Below, in pieces: positions 7,069-13,971 of a stretch of 13,971 nucleotides of DNA. Both the position numbers and the translations under genes were made by a program. The notes beneath the pieces were generated by a model that did no database searches, was not told where the DNA came from, and saw only the letters and a program-made list of their open reading frames with translations. Where the stretch lies: NCBI GenBank assembly GCA_050699055.1, contig JBOHCT010000112.1, positions 1 to 13,971 on the forward strand, given 5' to 3'. Within the stretch, counting starts at the first letter, position 1. Each line of letters starts with the position of its first letter. The DNA comes from JBOHCT01 sp050699055. Lineage in GTDB: Bacteria > Actinomycetota > Actinomycetes > Streptosporangiales > JBOHCT01.

Positions 7069-7127
7069 CACGGCATCCCACACCCCGGACGATTCGGGGC
7101 AGCGTCGCCCCGGGCGAAGGAGCGATC

Positions 7128-8654
7128 GTGGCGTACGAGGCCCAGGCGCGATCCGTCGAGTCAGACCCGACCTCCGAGCGGCTCCGCGAGCTGACGGAGC
7201 GCATGCCCAACTCCCAGGTCACGGAGTTCGGCAACGTCAACGTCAAGACCGCCGTCCACGCGCGCAGCACGCGGTCGACCTTCATCGTCGACGATTCCTC
7301 CAACGCGGACGGCAAGACCATCACACGCCAGGAATACGACCGGGTCGCGCGTCTGCAGGACGAGTACCTCAAAGGCCGCGACGTGGTCGTCGTCGACGGC
7401 TACATCGGCAGCGATCCCGAGTTCCGCACCCGTGCCCGGCTCGTCATCGAGTCGAGCAACGCCAACATCGCGGGCATGCAGCAGCAGCTGTACTACCCAC
7501 TGGCCGCGGGGGACGACTCCGAGTCGGTGACGACCGTCGTCTACACGCCGGGGCTCCCGGCGCCCGGCTACCCGGACGACCGCCTGATCGCAGTCGACCT
7601 GAACAGCAACACCACGCGGGTCCTCAACTCGGACTACTTCGGTGAGTCCAAGAAGGGCGGCCTGCGGATGTGGAACAACATCGTCTACCAGCGCGGCGGC
7701 CTGGCTCTGCACGCCGGCTGCAAGGTCATCCCGGTGAACGGCGACAACAAGACGGTCCTGATCGTCGGCCTCTCGGGCACCGGGAAGACCACGACGACGT
7801 TCACGACCCAGCTCGGCAGCAGGCCGGTGCAGGACGACTTCGTCGCGTTGATGCCCGGCGGCGAGGTGTACACGACAGAGAACGGTTGCTTCGCCAAGAC
7901 CTTCGGCCTCGACCCGGACGACGAGCCGGCGATCTACGACGCGACCACCAAACCCGACGCCTACCTCGAGAACGTCTCCGTCGACGTGCGCGGCCGCGTC
8001 GACTTCCATGACACGTCGTTCACCAAGAACGGTCGTACCACCTGGCCGTTCAAGTACGTCGAACCGGCCGACCCGGCCGAGGTCGGCCCGGCCGAGTACC
8101 TCCTCATCCTCAACCGCAACGAGAACCTCGTCCCCGGGGTCGCGCGCCTCGACCGTGCGCAGGCGGCGGCGTACTTCATGCTCGGCGAGACGACCGGCAC
8201 CAGCGCGGGCGGCAAGGAGGAGGAGGGCAAGTTCCTCCGCGTCCCGGGCACGAACCCGTTCTTCCCCCGCGACATGGCCGACATGGGTAACCGTTTCCTG
8301 GAGCTGCTCGGCACCCACCCGCTGGAGGTGTACGTGTTGAACACCGGTCGGATCGGCGGCGGCGAGGACGTCGAGGGCTCGAAGAAGGTACGCATCCCGC
8401 ACTCTTCCGCGATGGTCCAGGGCATCGTGGAGGACACGATCAAGTGGGAGACCGACCCGGACTTCGGGTACGAGATCGCCACCTCGGTTCCCGGTGTCGA
8501 CGACCCCGAGCTGCTCCAGCCCCGGCGGCTGTACGAGCGGGAGGGTCGTGTGGAGGAGTACGAAGAGAGGGTGGAGCGGCTGAAGCGCGAGCGGCGCGAG
8601 TACCTCCAGTCGTTCGGCGGGCTGGATGAGGCGATCGTGAAGTCGATCGGCTAG
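7128..8654 (+). CDS. Phosphoenolpyruvate carboxykinase, ATP-dependent fold (divergent actinobacterial form)
   Basis: The start is GTG 7128, five bases after GAAGGAG (7116-7122), giving 508 residues. The longer in-frame ORF that reaches back into the cyclase remnant is readthrough. Family landmarks of ATP-type PEPCK appear in order: DGYIGSDPEFRTRARLV (about 90-106), YFGESKKGG (170-178, active-site lysine), the kinase P-loop GLSGTGKTT (214-222), metal-binding DD (236-237), ENGCFAKTFGL (251-261) and NGRTTWP (301-307). The reaction would convert oxaloacetate and ATP to phosphoenolpyruvate, CO2 and ADP, the first committed step of gluconeogenesis from TCA intermediates. The region after the P-loop differs from the classical E. 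coli pattern, so nucleotide preference and even substrate should be treated as unproven. A charged C-terminal helix (Glu/Arg-rich, about 470-495) is notable. Most actinobacteria rely on a GTP-type PEPCK, so this may be a second enzyme. Confidence 0.85.
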   Translation: MAYEAQARSVESDPTSERLRELTERMPNSQVTEFGNVNVKTAVHARSTRSTFIVDDSSNADGKTITRQEYDRVARLQDEYLKGRDVVVVDGYIGSDPEFRTRARLVIESSNANIAGMQQQLYYPLAAGDDSESVTTVVYTPGLPAPGYPDDRLIAVDLNSNTTRVLNSDYFGESKKGGLRMWNNIVYQRGGLALHAGCKVIPVNGDNKTVLIVGLSGTGKTTTTFTTQLGSRPVQDDFVALMPGGEVYTTENGCFAKTFGLDPDDEPAIYDATTKPDAYLENVSVDVRGRVDFHDTSFTKNGRTTWPFKYVEPADPAEVGPAEYLLILNRNENLVPGVARLDRAQAAAYFMLGETTGTSAGGKEEEGKFLRVPGTNPFFPRDMADMGNRFLELLGTHPLEVYVLNTGRIGGGEDVEGSKKVRIPHSSAMVQGIVEDTIKWETDPDFGYEIATSVPGVDDPELLQPRRLYEREGRVEEYEERVERLKRERREYLQSFGGLDEAIVKSIG

Positions 8655-8732
8655 CGGCACCACGTCAACCTGTCACCGTCCTCGGACGTCCAACAAGCGA
8701 GGGCCACGGTTCGCGGCAGGAAGGGTGCGGCC

Positions 8733-9494
8733 ATGGGGCTGCGCGATCTCGTGTACGGGCTGTACGAGCACCGTCTCGAGACGTCGCTGATCCCGCAGGG
8801 GCGTCCGCGCCATGTCGGCGTCGTCCTCGACGGCAACCGTCGCTGGGCCCGCGCGTCGGGCCTGGAAGACGTGAGCAAAGGGCATCGCAGGGGCGCCGAC
8901 AAGATCTCGGAGTTCCTGTCCTGGTGCCGCGAGCTCGGCGTCGAGGTCGTGACGCTCTGGCTGCTCTCTACCGACAACCTGAACCGTCCACAGGCCGAGC
9001 TGCACTCCCTGCTCCACATCATCGAGGACACCGTCCGCAACCTCGCCGAGCTGGGCTGGCACATCAACCCGATGGGTGCTTTGGACCTGCTGCCCGCCGA
9101 CACCGGGCGGGTTCTCAAGGAAGCGGGGGAGGCCACCGCCCACGCGCCCGGCTTGATTGTGAACGTGGCAGTCGGGTATGGAGGAAGACGTGAGATCGCC
9201 GATGCCGTGCGGTCACTGCTCCACGAGCACGCGAGTAGGGGCACCAGCATCGAGGAGCTGGCAGAGGTCCTCGACGTCGAGCAGATCGCCCAGCACCTCT
9301 ACACGCGCGGTCAACCGGACCCGGACCTCGTCATCCGCACTTCGGGTGAGCAGCGGCTCTCCGGGTTCCTCCTGTGGCAGAGCGCGAACTCGGAGTTCTA
9401 CTTCTGCGAGGCGTTCTGGCCCGATTTCCGCAAGGTCGACTTCCTACGGGCGCTCCGCGCGTACGCGGCACGCCAGCGCCGCTTCGGGGGGTGA
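8733..9494 (+). CDS. uppS: Isoprenyl transferase (cis-prenyl diphosphate synthase)
   Basis: The ATG at 8733 is preceded by AGGAAGGG (8718-8725) with seven bases between, giving 253 residues. The N-terminal VGVVLDGNRRWARA holds the catalytic Asp (residue 33) that binds the pyrophosphate magnesium in cis-prenyltransferases. The C-terminal DPDLVIRTSGEQRLSGFLLW and EFYFCEAFWPDF are the family's conserved IPP-binding and dimer region. The enzyme condenses isopentenyl diphosphate onto an allylic diphosphate in cis configuration. The short length and the gene context resemble Mycobacterium tuberculosis Rv1086, which makes Z,E-farnesyl diphosphate, rather than the longer-product decaprenyl synthase, but chain length cannot be read from sequence alone. 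It acts at the cytoplasmic face of the membrane in the supply of lipid carriers for wall synthesis. Confidence 0.93.
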   Translation: MGLRDLVYGLYEHRLETSLIPQGRPRHVGVVLDGNRRWARASGLEDVSKGHRRGADKISEFLSWCRELGVEVVTLWLLSTDNLNRPQAELHSLLHIIEDTVRNLAELGWHINPMGALDLLPADTGRVLKEAGEATAHAPGLIVNVAVGYGGRREIADAVRSLLHEHASRGTSIEELAEVLDVEQIAQHLYTRGQPDPDLVIRTSGEQRLSGFLLWQSANSEFYFCEAFWPDFRKVDFLRALRAYAARQRRFGG

Positions 9495-9620
9495 TCAACG
9501 GCTGGCGGGTGCCTTCGACCGCGATCGGTCGGGCGTGTCACGTTTTGTCTCGCCGGCAGCCGACGTAGCGTCAGATCCGACGGGCAGCGACCCGCCGCTC
9601 GTTCCGGGAGGCCCCGTGCG

Positions 9621-9652
9621 ACGACGTCGTGAAGGGCCGGTGCCCGGCCCTT
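9621..9652 (+). terminator. Palindrome and hairpin after the isoprenyl transferase
   Basis: The self-complementary decamer ACGACGTCGT (9621-9630) is followed at once by a 9-base-pair stem AAGGGCCGG/CCGGCCCTT (9632-9640 with 9644-9652) with a 3-base loop. It lies about 130 bases after the isoprenyl transferase stop and before the PhoH gene, and fits a GC-rich intrinsic terminator lacking a clear T-tract. Confidence 0.5.
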
Positions 9653-9692
9653 GGTGGGCCTGGTCCCGGTCCCTTCGACAAGACACGACGTA

Positions 9693-9710
9693 GGGCGCCG
9701 GACGGCGCCC
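9693..9710 (+). promoter_or_regulatory. Stem-loop adjoining the PhoH ribosome binding site
   Basis: GGGCGCC (9693-9699) pairs perfectly with GGCGCCC (9704-9710) around a GGAC tetraloop. The ribosome binding site GGGGGAG (9711-9717) starts at the very next base. It may affect translation of the PhoH gene or be a 5' end stabiliser. The role is inferred. Confidence 0.35.
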
Positions 9711-9722
9711 GGGGGAGTGCCA

Positions 9723-11183
9723 GTGGCAGCGTCTAATATTGGCCCTAGTAGTGGGTCTACTAGTGGGTCTACCACCAGCCGCACCAGCCGCCGTGACAGT
9801 GCCAGTAACGGGACCAATGATGGGGCCCGTGATGGGTCCCGCCGGCGCACGTACGTCCTCGACACCAGCGTCCTGCTCGCCGACCCCGCCGCGGTCACGC
9901 GTTTCGCCGAGCATGAGGTGGTCCTGCCGATCGTGGTGATCAGCGAGCTCGAGGCCAAGCGCCACCACCCCGAGCTGGGCTTCTTCGCCAGGCAGGCACT
10001 GCGGCTGCTCGACGACCTGCGGACCGCCCACGGCCGGCTCGACGAGGCGCTGCCGATCGGGGACGACGGCGGCACCCTCCGGGTCGAGCTGAACCATACC
10101 GACGCGTCAGTGCTTCCTGCCGGGCTCCCTGTTGGCTTCCGGACCGACCCCCGTGGCCCCCGCGACAGCGCGTCCACGTCCTCGTGGGGTGGGGGCGACA
10201 CCCGGATCCTCGCCGTGGCGCGCAGCCTTGCCACCGAGGGCGACGACGTCGTGCTCGTCAGTAAGGACCTGCCGCTGCGCATCAAGGCCGCGTCGGTCGG
10301 GCTCGCCGCCGAGGAGTACCGCGCCGAGCTGCTGCCCGAGTCCGGCTGGACCGGCGTGGCCGAGATCGACCTGTCCGGCGGCGACGTCGCGGCGCTGTAC
10401 GAACACGGGTCGGCGGATCTCGAAGCCGCCCGTGACCTGCCCTGTCACACCGGCGTCGTGCTGATGTCGGAGCGTGGGACGGCGCTGGGGCGGACGATGC
10501 CCGACAAGTCCGTACGGCTCGTACGCGGCGACCGCGAGGTCTTCGGCATTCACGGCCGCAGCGCCGAGCAGCGCATCGCGCTCGACCTGCTCATGGACCC
10601 GGACGTCGGCATCGTGTCGCTCGGCGGCCGAGCCGGGACGGGGAAGTCGGCGCTCGCCCTGTGCGCGGGCCTCGAGTCGGTCCTGGAGCGCGGTGAGTAC
10701 CGCAAGGTGATGGTCTTCCGGCCGCTGTACGCGGTCGGCGGGCAGGATCTCGGGTACCTGCCCGGCACGGAGAACGAGAAGATGACGCCGTGGGCGCAGG
10801 CCGTCCACGACACGCTGTCGGCGTTCACGACGGAGGCGGTCATCGAGGAGGTCCTCGACCGCGGCATGCTCGAGGTCCTCCCGCTGACCCACGTCCGCGG
10901 CCGGTCGCTGCACGACGCGTTCGTCATCGTCGATGAGGCGCAGTCGCTGGAACGCGGCGTCCTGTTGACCGTGCTGTCGCGGATCGGTACGGGCTCGCGG
11001 GTCGTGCTGACCCATGACATCGCGCAGCGCGACAACCTCCGGGTCGGCCGGCACGACGGCGTGGTCACCGTGGTCGAGAAGCTCAAGGGGCATCCGCTGT
11101 TCGCCCACGTGACCTTGACCCGTTCCGAGCGTTCGCCGATCGCCGCGCTGGTCACCGAGATGCTCGACGAGGTCGGCGGCTGA
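9723..11183 (+). CDS. phoH2: PIN-PhoH family ATPase/RNase (PhoH2 type)
   Basis: The start is GTG 9723, five bases after GGGGGAG, giving 486 residues. The frame is open further upstream but without a better start. Residues 1-41 are a Ser/Thr/Gly-rich disordered tail. The PIN nuclease domain begins with [13 protein letters not shown] (Asp 47), continues with [20 protein letters not shown] (Glu 75 and 77), and includes [10 protein letters not shown]. The PhoH ATPase domain carries the Walker A loop GGRAGTGKS (301-309), the [10 protein letters not shown] segment and Walker B FVIVDEAQ (400-407), followed by [15 protein letters not shown]. Proteins of this architecture, such as M. tuberculosis PhoH2 (Rv1095), are reported to unwind and cleave RNA using ATP. 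The neighbours uppS and fumC match the mycobacterial gene order. It acts in the cytoplasm. Confidence 0.92.
   Translation: MAASNIGPSSGSTSGSTTSRTSRRDSASNGTNDGARDGSRRRTYVLDTSVLLADPAAVTRFAEHEVVLPIVVISELEAKRHHPELGFFARQALRLLDDLRTAHGRLDEALPIGDDGGTLRVELNHTDASVLPAGLPVGFRTDPRGPRDSASTSSWGGGDTRILAVARSLATEGDDVVLVSKDLPLRIKAASVGLAAEEYRAELLPESGWTGVAEIDLSGGDVAALYEHGSADLEAARDLPCHTGVVLMSERGTALGRTMPDKSVRLVRGDREVFGIHGRSAEQRIALDLLMDPDVGIVSLGGRAGTGKSALALCAGLESVLERGEYRKVMVFRPLYAVGGQDLGYLPGTENEKMTPWAQAVHDTLSAFTTEAVIEEVLDRGMLEVLPLTHVRGRSLHDAFVIVDEAQSLERGVLLTVLSRIGTGSRVVLTHDIAQRDNLRVGRHDGVVTVVEKLKGHPLFAHVTLTRSERSPIAALVTEMLDEVGG
9749..9772 (+). repeat. Perfect 12-base tandem duplication inside the PhoH N-terminal tail
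   Basis: TAGTGGGTCTAC occurs twice head to tail (9749-9760 and 9761-9772), encoding part of the SGSTSGST stretch. The surrounding 60 bases use unusually AT-rich codons for this genome. The unit length is a multiple of three, so gain or loss of copies would keep the frame. Confidence 0.85.
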
Positions 11184-11617
11184 GCGGACCTGGGCGCCCG
11201 GCGACGTACGCCGCACCCGACGATCTTCCCGACCGCTGACAACGTGGTGTTCCGTACGAGTCTTGTCCCGAATGTCCGATCGTGTGACCGCCCTGTGATA
11301 TTTGCCACCCGCATTCCCGGCGATTCCGGTTGCGGGGACCCGGTGAGTATCCGGCACTGTGGAGGGCCGTAAGCACCCCTGCGTGCGCGTGATCCCGTCG
11401 CCATGACCCTGCGGCTGGCCGCACGTCGCGCCGTCCCACCAGCGTCCACGCCATGGACGCCCGGCGCCAGCCCCCCGCCTTGTCCCCCGTGGGGAGGTAT
11501 GTGCATGGGGTGGAGGTCGTTCGCGTGTACGGACTTTGCGAAAAGCAGGACCTGCAAAGTAGGACCTGCGAAACGCACGGCTGATGGAGCGTACGCGCGA
11601 CCGTCGGAAGGGATGCC
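11184..11617 (+). other. 434-base intergenic region, probable long leader of the transglycosylase gene
   Basis: I see no convincing gene here; the open frame from 11403 to 11807 runs through the next gene in another frame and has no ribosome binding site. A possible extended -10, TGTGATATT (11294-11302), would give a leader of about 310 bases. Between 11333 and 11380 is a G- and C-rich stretch able to fold, including GCGGGGACCC and GGAGGGCCG. Further down, ACTTTGC (11533-11539) and GCAAAGT (11554-11560) form an inverted repeat, and AGGACCTGC occurs twice (11547-11555 and 11561-11569). The long leader suggests post-transcriptional control, but I could not match it to a known riboswitch. Confidence 0.45.
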
Positions 11618-12352
11618 TTGCTCCGCAACCGGATGGTCATCCGGGGAGCGACCGCCCTCGGTACGGCTGCTCTCGCGGCGGCGGGCTTCGTCGCCGCACA
11701 CACATGGCAGGAACTACCCTTTCAGGCCTCGACGGCCAGCGATATGGCAGCGGCACCCGCGAGCGGCGGTACGACCGCCGAGGAGGCCGGTCATGCCGCC
11801 GCCATGAGGACCGATGCGGACCGCATCGTGCGGCTTCACACGGAGGCACAGCACAAGTTCGTCCACCAGGAGGTGACGAGTCAGCGGGCGGAGAGGAAAC
11901 ACCTCAGGGCCGCCGCCGACAAGCTCGAAGCCCGCGCGAAGGCCCGGGAGCGTGCGCGCGAACGCGCCGCCCGCGAGCGGGCCCGGGAGGCTCGCGAGCA
12001 GGAGGCGCAGGCTGCCGCCAGCCGCTCCACCGCACGGGAGCCGATCGCGTCCGGCGATCCACCGGCGATCGCCCGCCAGATGGTGGCGGCCCGCGGCTGG
12101 AGCGACAGCGAGTTCACGTGCCTCGATCAGCTGTGGGAGCACGAGAGCGGATGGAACCCGCACGCCAGTAACCCGTCGACCGGCGCGTACGGCATTCCGC
12201 AGGCACTCCCGGGGTCGAAGATGGCGAGCGCGGGCTCGGACTGGGAGGACAACCCTCGTACACAGATCGAGTGGGGCCTCGGCTACATCTCCGACCGGTA
12301 CGGCACCCCGTGCGGCGCCTGGTCCCACTTCGAGAGCTACGGCTCCTACTGA
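11618..12352 (+). CDS. Secreted lytic-transglycosylase-like (SLT/aggregation-promoting factor C-terminal) protein
   Basis: The chosen start is TTG 11618, four bases after GGAAGGGA (11606-11613), giving 244 residues; ATG 11633 is an alternative. Residues 1-28 form a signal peptide or membrane anchor: positive MLRNRMVIRG, then a hydrophobic Ala/Gly-rich core. Residues about 65-135 are a highly charged helix dominated by Arg, Glu and Ala, probably a coiled coil spacing the enzyme from the membrane. Residues about 150-244 are an SLT-like domain: FTCLDQLWEHESGWNPHA with likely catalytic Glu 176, then TGAYGIPQALPGSKMAS and the WGLGYISDRYGTPCGAW tail. Cys 169 and Cys 232 may form a disulfide. The role would be cleavage or remodelling of peptidoglycan outside the cell. 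The gene is transcribed toward fumC. Confidence 0.88.
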   Translation: MLRNRMVIRGATALGTAALAAAGFVAAHTWQELPFQASTASDMAAAPASGGTTAEEAGHAAAMRTDADRIVRLHTEAQHKFVHQEVTSQRAERKHLRAAADKLEARAKARERARERAARERAREAREQEAQAAASRSTAREPIASGDPPAIARQMVAARGWSDSEFTCLDQLWEHESGWNPHASNPSTGAYGIPQALPGSKMASAGSDWEDNPRTQIEWGLGYISDRYGTPCGAWSHFESYGSY

Positions 12353-12375
12353 CCGCACCCCCGGGGTCTCCCTCT

Positions 12376-12439
12376 CGCCGATCTTGAAGTTATCGGGCGC
12401 TTACTGGCGAGTAACCCACCGATTTCCTCAAGATCGGCG
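12376..12439. terminator. Bidirectional terminator with nested stem-loops
   Basis: An outer stem pairs CGCCGATCTTGA (12376-12387) perfectly with TCAAGATCGGCG (12428-12439), and weaker pairing extends outward. The 40-base interior folds again, with TTACT/AGTAA at its core and ATCGG/CCGAT at its base. It sits between the 3' ends of two convergent genes, the transglycosylase (stop at 12352) and fumC (stop at 12455), so termination of both strands is the natural reading. Confidence 0.7.
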
Positions 12440-12454
12440 GAGGAGGGGGGCGGG

Positions 12455-13855
12455 TCAGGTATCGCGCGGGCGGGCCATCGACAACACGTCGAGCGCCTCG
12501 TCGAGCTGCTGCACGGTGAGTTTGCCGTGTTCGACGTACCCGCGCTCGATCACGACCTCGCGGATCGTCTTCTCCTCCGCGAGCGCCTGTTTGGCGACCT
12601 TCGCGGCCTCGTCGTATCCGATGTAGGCGTTGAGCGGGGTCACGATCGACGGCGACGACTCCGCGTACCTGCGGCAGCGCTCGACGTCGGCGGTGATGCC
12701 GTCGACGCAGCGCTCGGCGAGCAGCCGGCTCACGTTCGCGAGCAGCCGGATCGACTCCAGCAGGTTCCGGCCGAGTACGGGCAGCATGACGTTCAGCTCC
12801 AGGTTGCCCGCGGCCCCGCCGAACGCCACTGCCGCGTCGTTGCCGATCACCTGGGCGGCGACCTGGCACGTCGCCTCGGGAATGACGGGGTTGACCTTGC
12901 CCGGCATGATCGACGACCCGGGCTGCAGGTCGGGGAGGTGGATCTCGGCGAGCCCGGCACGCGGGCCCGACGACATCAGCCGCAGGTCGTTGGCGATCTT
13001 GTACATGCCGACCGCGATCGTCCGCAAAGCCCCGCTGGCCTCGACGAGCCCGTCACGCGCCCCCTGGGCCTCGAAGTGGTCCCGCGCCTCGCGCAGCGGG
13101 AGTCGGGTGTCGGCGGCGAGCCGCTCCACCATCCGCCCGCCGAAGCCGGCCGGCGCGTTGAGGCCGGTGCCGACGGCCGTGCCGCCCAGTGGCAGCTCGC
13201 CCAGCCTCGGCAGGACCGCTTCCAGTCGCTCGACGCCGAGACGCACCTGCGCGGCGTACCCGCCGAACTCCTGGCCGAGCGTCACCGGGGTGGCGTCCAT
13301 GAGGTGCGTACGGCCGGCGGTCACGACCTCGGCGAACTCCTCGGCCTTGCGGGACAGCGAGGCCGACAGTACGCGCAGGGTAGGGATGAGGTCGCGGACG
13401 ACTGCCCTGGTAGCCGCGATGTGGATGGCGGACGGGAACTGGTCGTTGCTGGACAGGGGGTTGTTGACGTCGTCGTTCGGGTGGACGGACGCCCCGAGCC
13501 GCTTAGCGGCGAGCGTCGCGATGACCTCGTTGGCGTTCATGTTCGAGCTGGTGCCCGAGCCGGTCTGGTAGACGTCGATCGGGAAGTGGTCGTCCCAGTC
13601 GCCGCGGACGACCTCATCCGCGACGTCCTGGATCGCCTTGGCCGTGTCGGGGTCCAGCATGCCGAGCTCTGCCTTGAGTGCCGCGCACGCGCCCTTGATC
13701 GAGGCGAGCCCGGCGATCAGCTCCCGCTCGATGCGCAGGCCCGAGACGGGGAAGTTCTCGACGGCCCGCTGTGTCTGCGCGCGCCACTTGGCCGAGGTCG
13801 GGACGCGGACCTCGCCCATCGAGTCGTGCTCGACCCGGTACTCCTCCTCGGCCAT
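12455..13855 (-). CDS. fumC: Class II fumarate hydratase
   Basis: On the minus strand the start is the ATG at 13855-13853, five bases after GAGGGG (13866-13861), giving 466 residues. An upstream in-frame extension of nine residues begins without a ribosome binding site and does not match the family. It catalyses reversible hydration of fumarate to malate in the TCA cycle as a cytoplasmic homotetramer. Seen in the product: [29 protein letters not shown] (98-111), HPNDDVN (125-131), SGRTH-type [17 protein letters not shown] with the catalytic-region His 184, and the fumarate lyase signature [11 protein letters not shown] (313-323) carrying the catalytic serine loop. Length and the C-terminal [12 protein letters not shown] fit fumarase rather than aspartase. 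One conserved motif is altered, VNNPLSSND in place of the usual VNxSQSSND. Its order after uppS and phoH2 matches mycobacteria. Confidence 0.95.
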   Translation of the reverse strand: MAEEEYRVEHDSMGEVRVPTSAKWRAQTQRAVENFPVSGLRIERELIAGLASIKGACAALKAELGMLDPDTAKAIQDVADEVVRGDWDDHFPIDVYQTGSGTSSNMNANEVIATLAAKRLGASVHPNDDVNNPLSSNDQFPSAIHIAATRAVVRDLIPTLRVLSASLSRKAEEFAEVVTAGRTHLMDATPVTLGQEFGGYAAQVRLGVERLEAVLPRLGELPLGGTAVGTGLNAPAGFGGRMVERLAADTRLPLREARDHFEAQGARDGLVEASGALRTIAVGMYKIANDLRLMSSGPRAGLAEIHLPDLQPGSSIMPGKVNPVIPEATCQVAAQVIGNDAAVAFGGAAGNLELNVMLPVLGRNLLESIRLLANVSRLLAERCVDGITADVERCRRYAESSPSIVTPLNAYIGYDEAAKVAKQALAEEKTIREVVIERGYVEHGKLTVQQLDEALDVLSMARPRDT

Positions 13856-13971
13856 GGGGACCCCTCGTCCGCTCGACGCCACACTGTCTGAGTACGAGCG
13901 TAGCGAGGCGGGGTGCCGGGAACTTAGGGCGTGTCTCGTGGATCTACTGTCCCGGTGCGCGTCGCCTGGAC

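Noticed and set aside
6216..8654. A single 812-codon frame that could be a cyclase-PEPCK fusion enzyme
   Set aside because: PEPCK has its own GTG with a strong ribosome binding site at 7116-7130, the sequence between 6950 and 7127 is not protein-like, and the cyclase part is a remnant. The fusion is best explained by a lost stop.
7161..8663. 500-codon antisense frame opposite PEPCK
   Set aside because: It is a GC-skew shadow: rich in Arg, Val, Asp and Leu without domains, no ribosome binding site, and opposite a clearly conserved gene.
11403..11807. 134-codon frame upstream of and overlapping the transglycosylase
   Set aside because: It has no ribosome binding site, its composition is Pro/Arg-rich, and it overlaps the signal peptide coding region in another frame.
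12527..13891. 454-codon frame opposite fumC
   Set aside because: It is the antisense shadow of a gene with full fumarase signatures.
13910..13971. TTAGGGCGTGTCTCGTGGATC near the window edge, reminiscent of an insertion sequence end
   Set aside because: Only one candidate end is visible, no transposase or target duplication can be seen, and the resemblance is from memory.
1..13971. CRISPR arrays, tRNA and rRNA genes
   Set aside because: I saw no regularly spaced repeats, tRNA-like cloverleaf or rRNA sequence on either strand.

Overview
The window comes from a high-GC actinomycete. Codon third positions are strongly G/C, GTG and TTG starts are used, and the genes are actinobacterial types: a PIN-PhoH protein, a short Z-isoprenyl transferase, an XRE-TPR regulator and an FxLD lanthipeptide locus. 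FxLD loci are common in Streptosporangiales, Thermomonosporaceae and Streptomyces, but the genus cannot be fixed from this sequence alone.

Layout. Positions 1-207 hold the 3' end of a thioredoxin/DUF255-type gene. Positions 270-2444 hold an XRE-TPR regulator with an inverted repeat just upstream, a strong hairpin at its stop codon, a 73-residue orphan protein, and a 173-residue protein with a C-terminal ribbon-helix-helix-like segment that is probably translated from a leaderless mRNA. Positions 2549-6948 are an FxLD-type class I lanthipeptide cluster in the usual order: isoaspartate-methyltransferase homologue, precursor peptide, LanB-type dehydratase, LanC-type cyclase. The short precursor gene was not found in the supplied ORF list and was read directly from the DNA (49 residues, FTLD motif, four cysteines in the core).

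The lanthipeptide cluster looks decayed. The methyltransferase switches frame near 3590 and perhaps near 2570. The dehydratase switches frame three times and loses almost all of its C-terminal elimination domain. The cyclase lacks its N-terminus and the central segment carrying the zinc ligands, and it has lost its stop codon, so it reads through in frame into the next gene. The precursor and the regulator remain intact. No transporter or leader peptidase gene is visible.

Positions 7128-13855 are housekeeping genes without frameshifts: a PEPCK of the ATP-dependent fold, an isoprenyl transferase, a PIN-PhoH protein, a secreted lytic-transglycosylase-like protein, and class II fumarase on the opposite strand. 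The order uppS, phoH2, fum resembles the Mycobacterium tuberculosis region containing Rv1086, Rv1095 and Rv1098c, so I infer that the lanthipeptide locus lies beside an old conserved block. Convergent transcription of the transglycosylase and fumC ends at a nested pair of inverted repeats that probably works as a bidirectional terminator.
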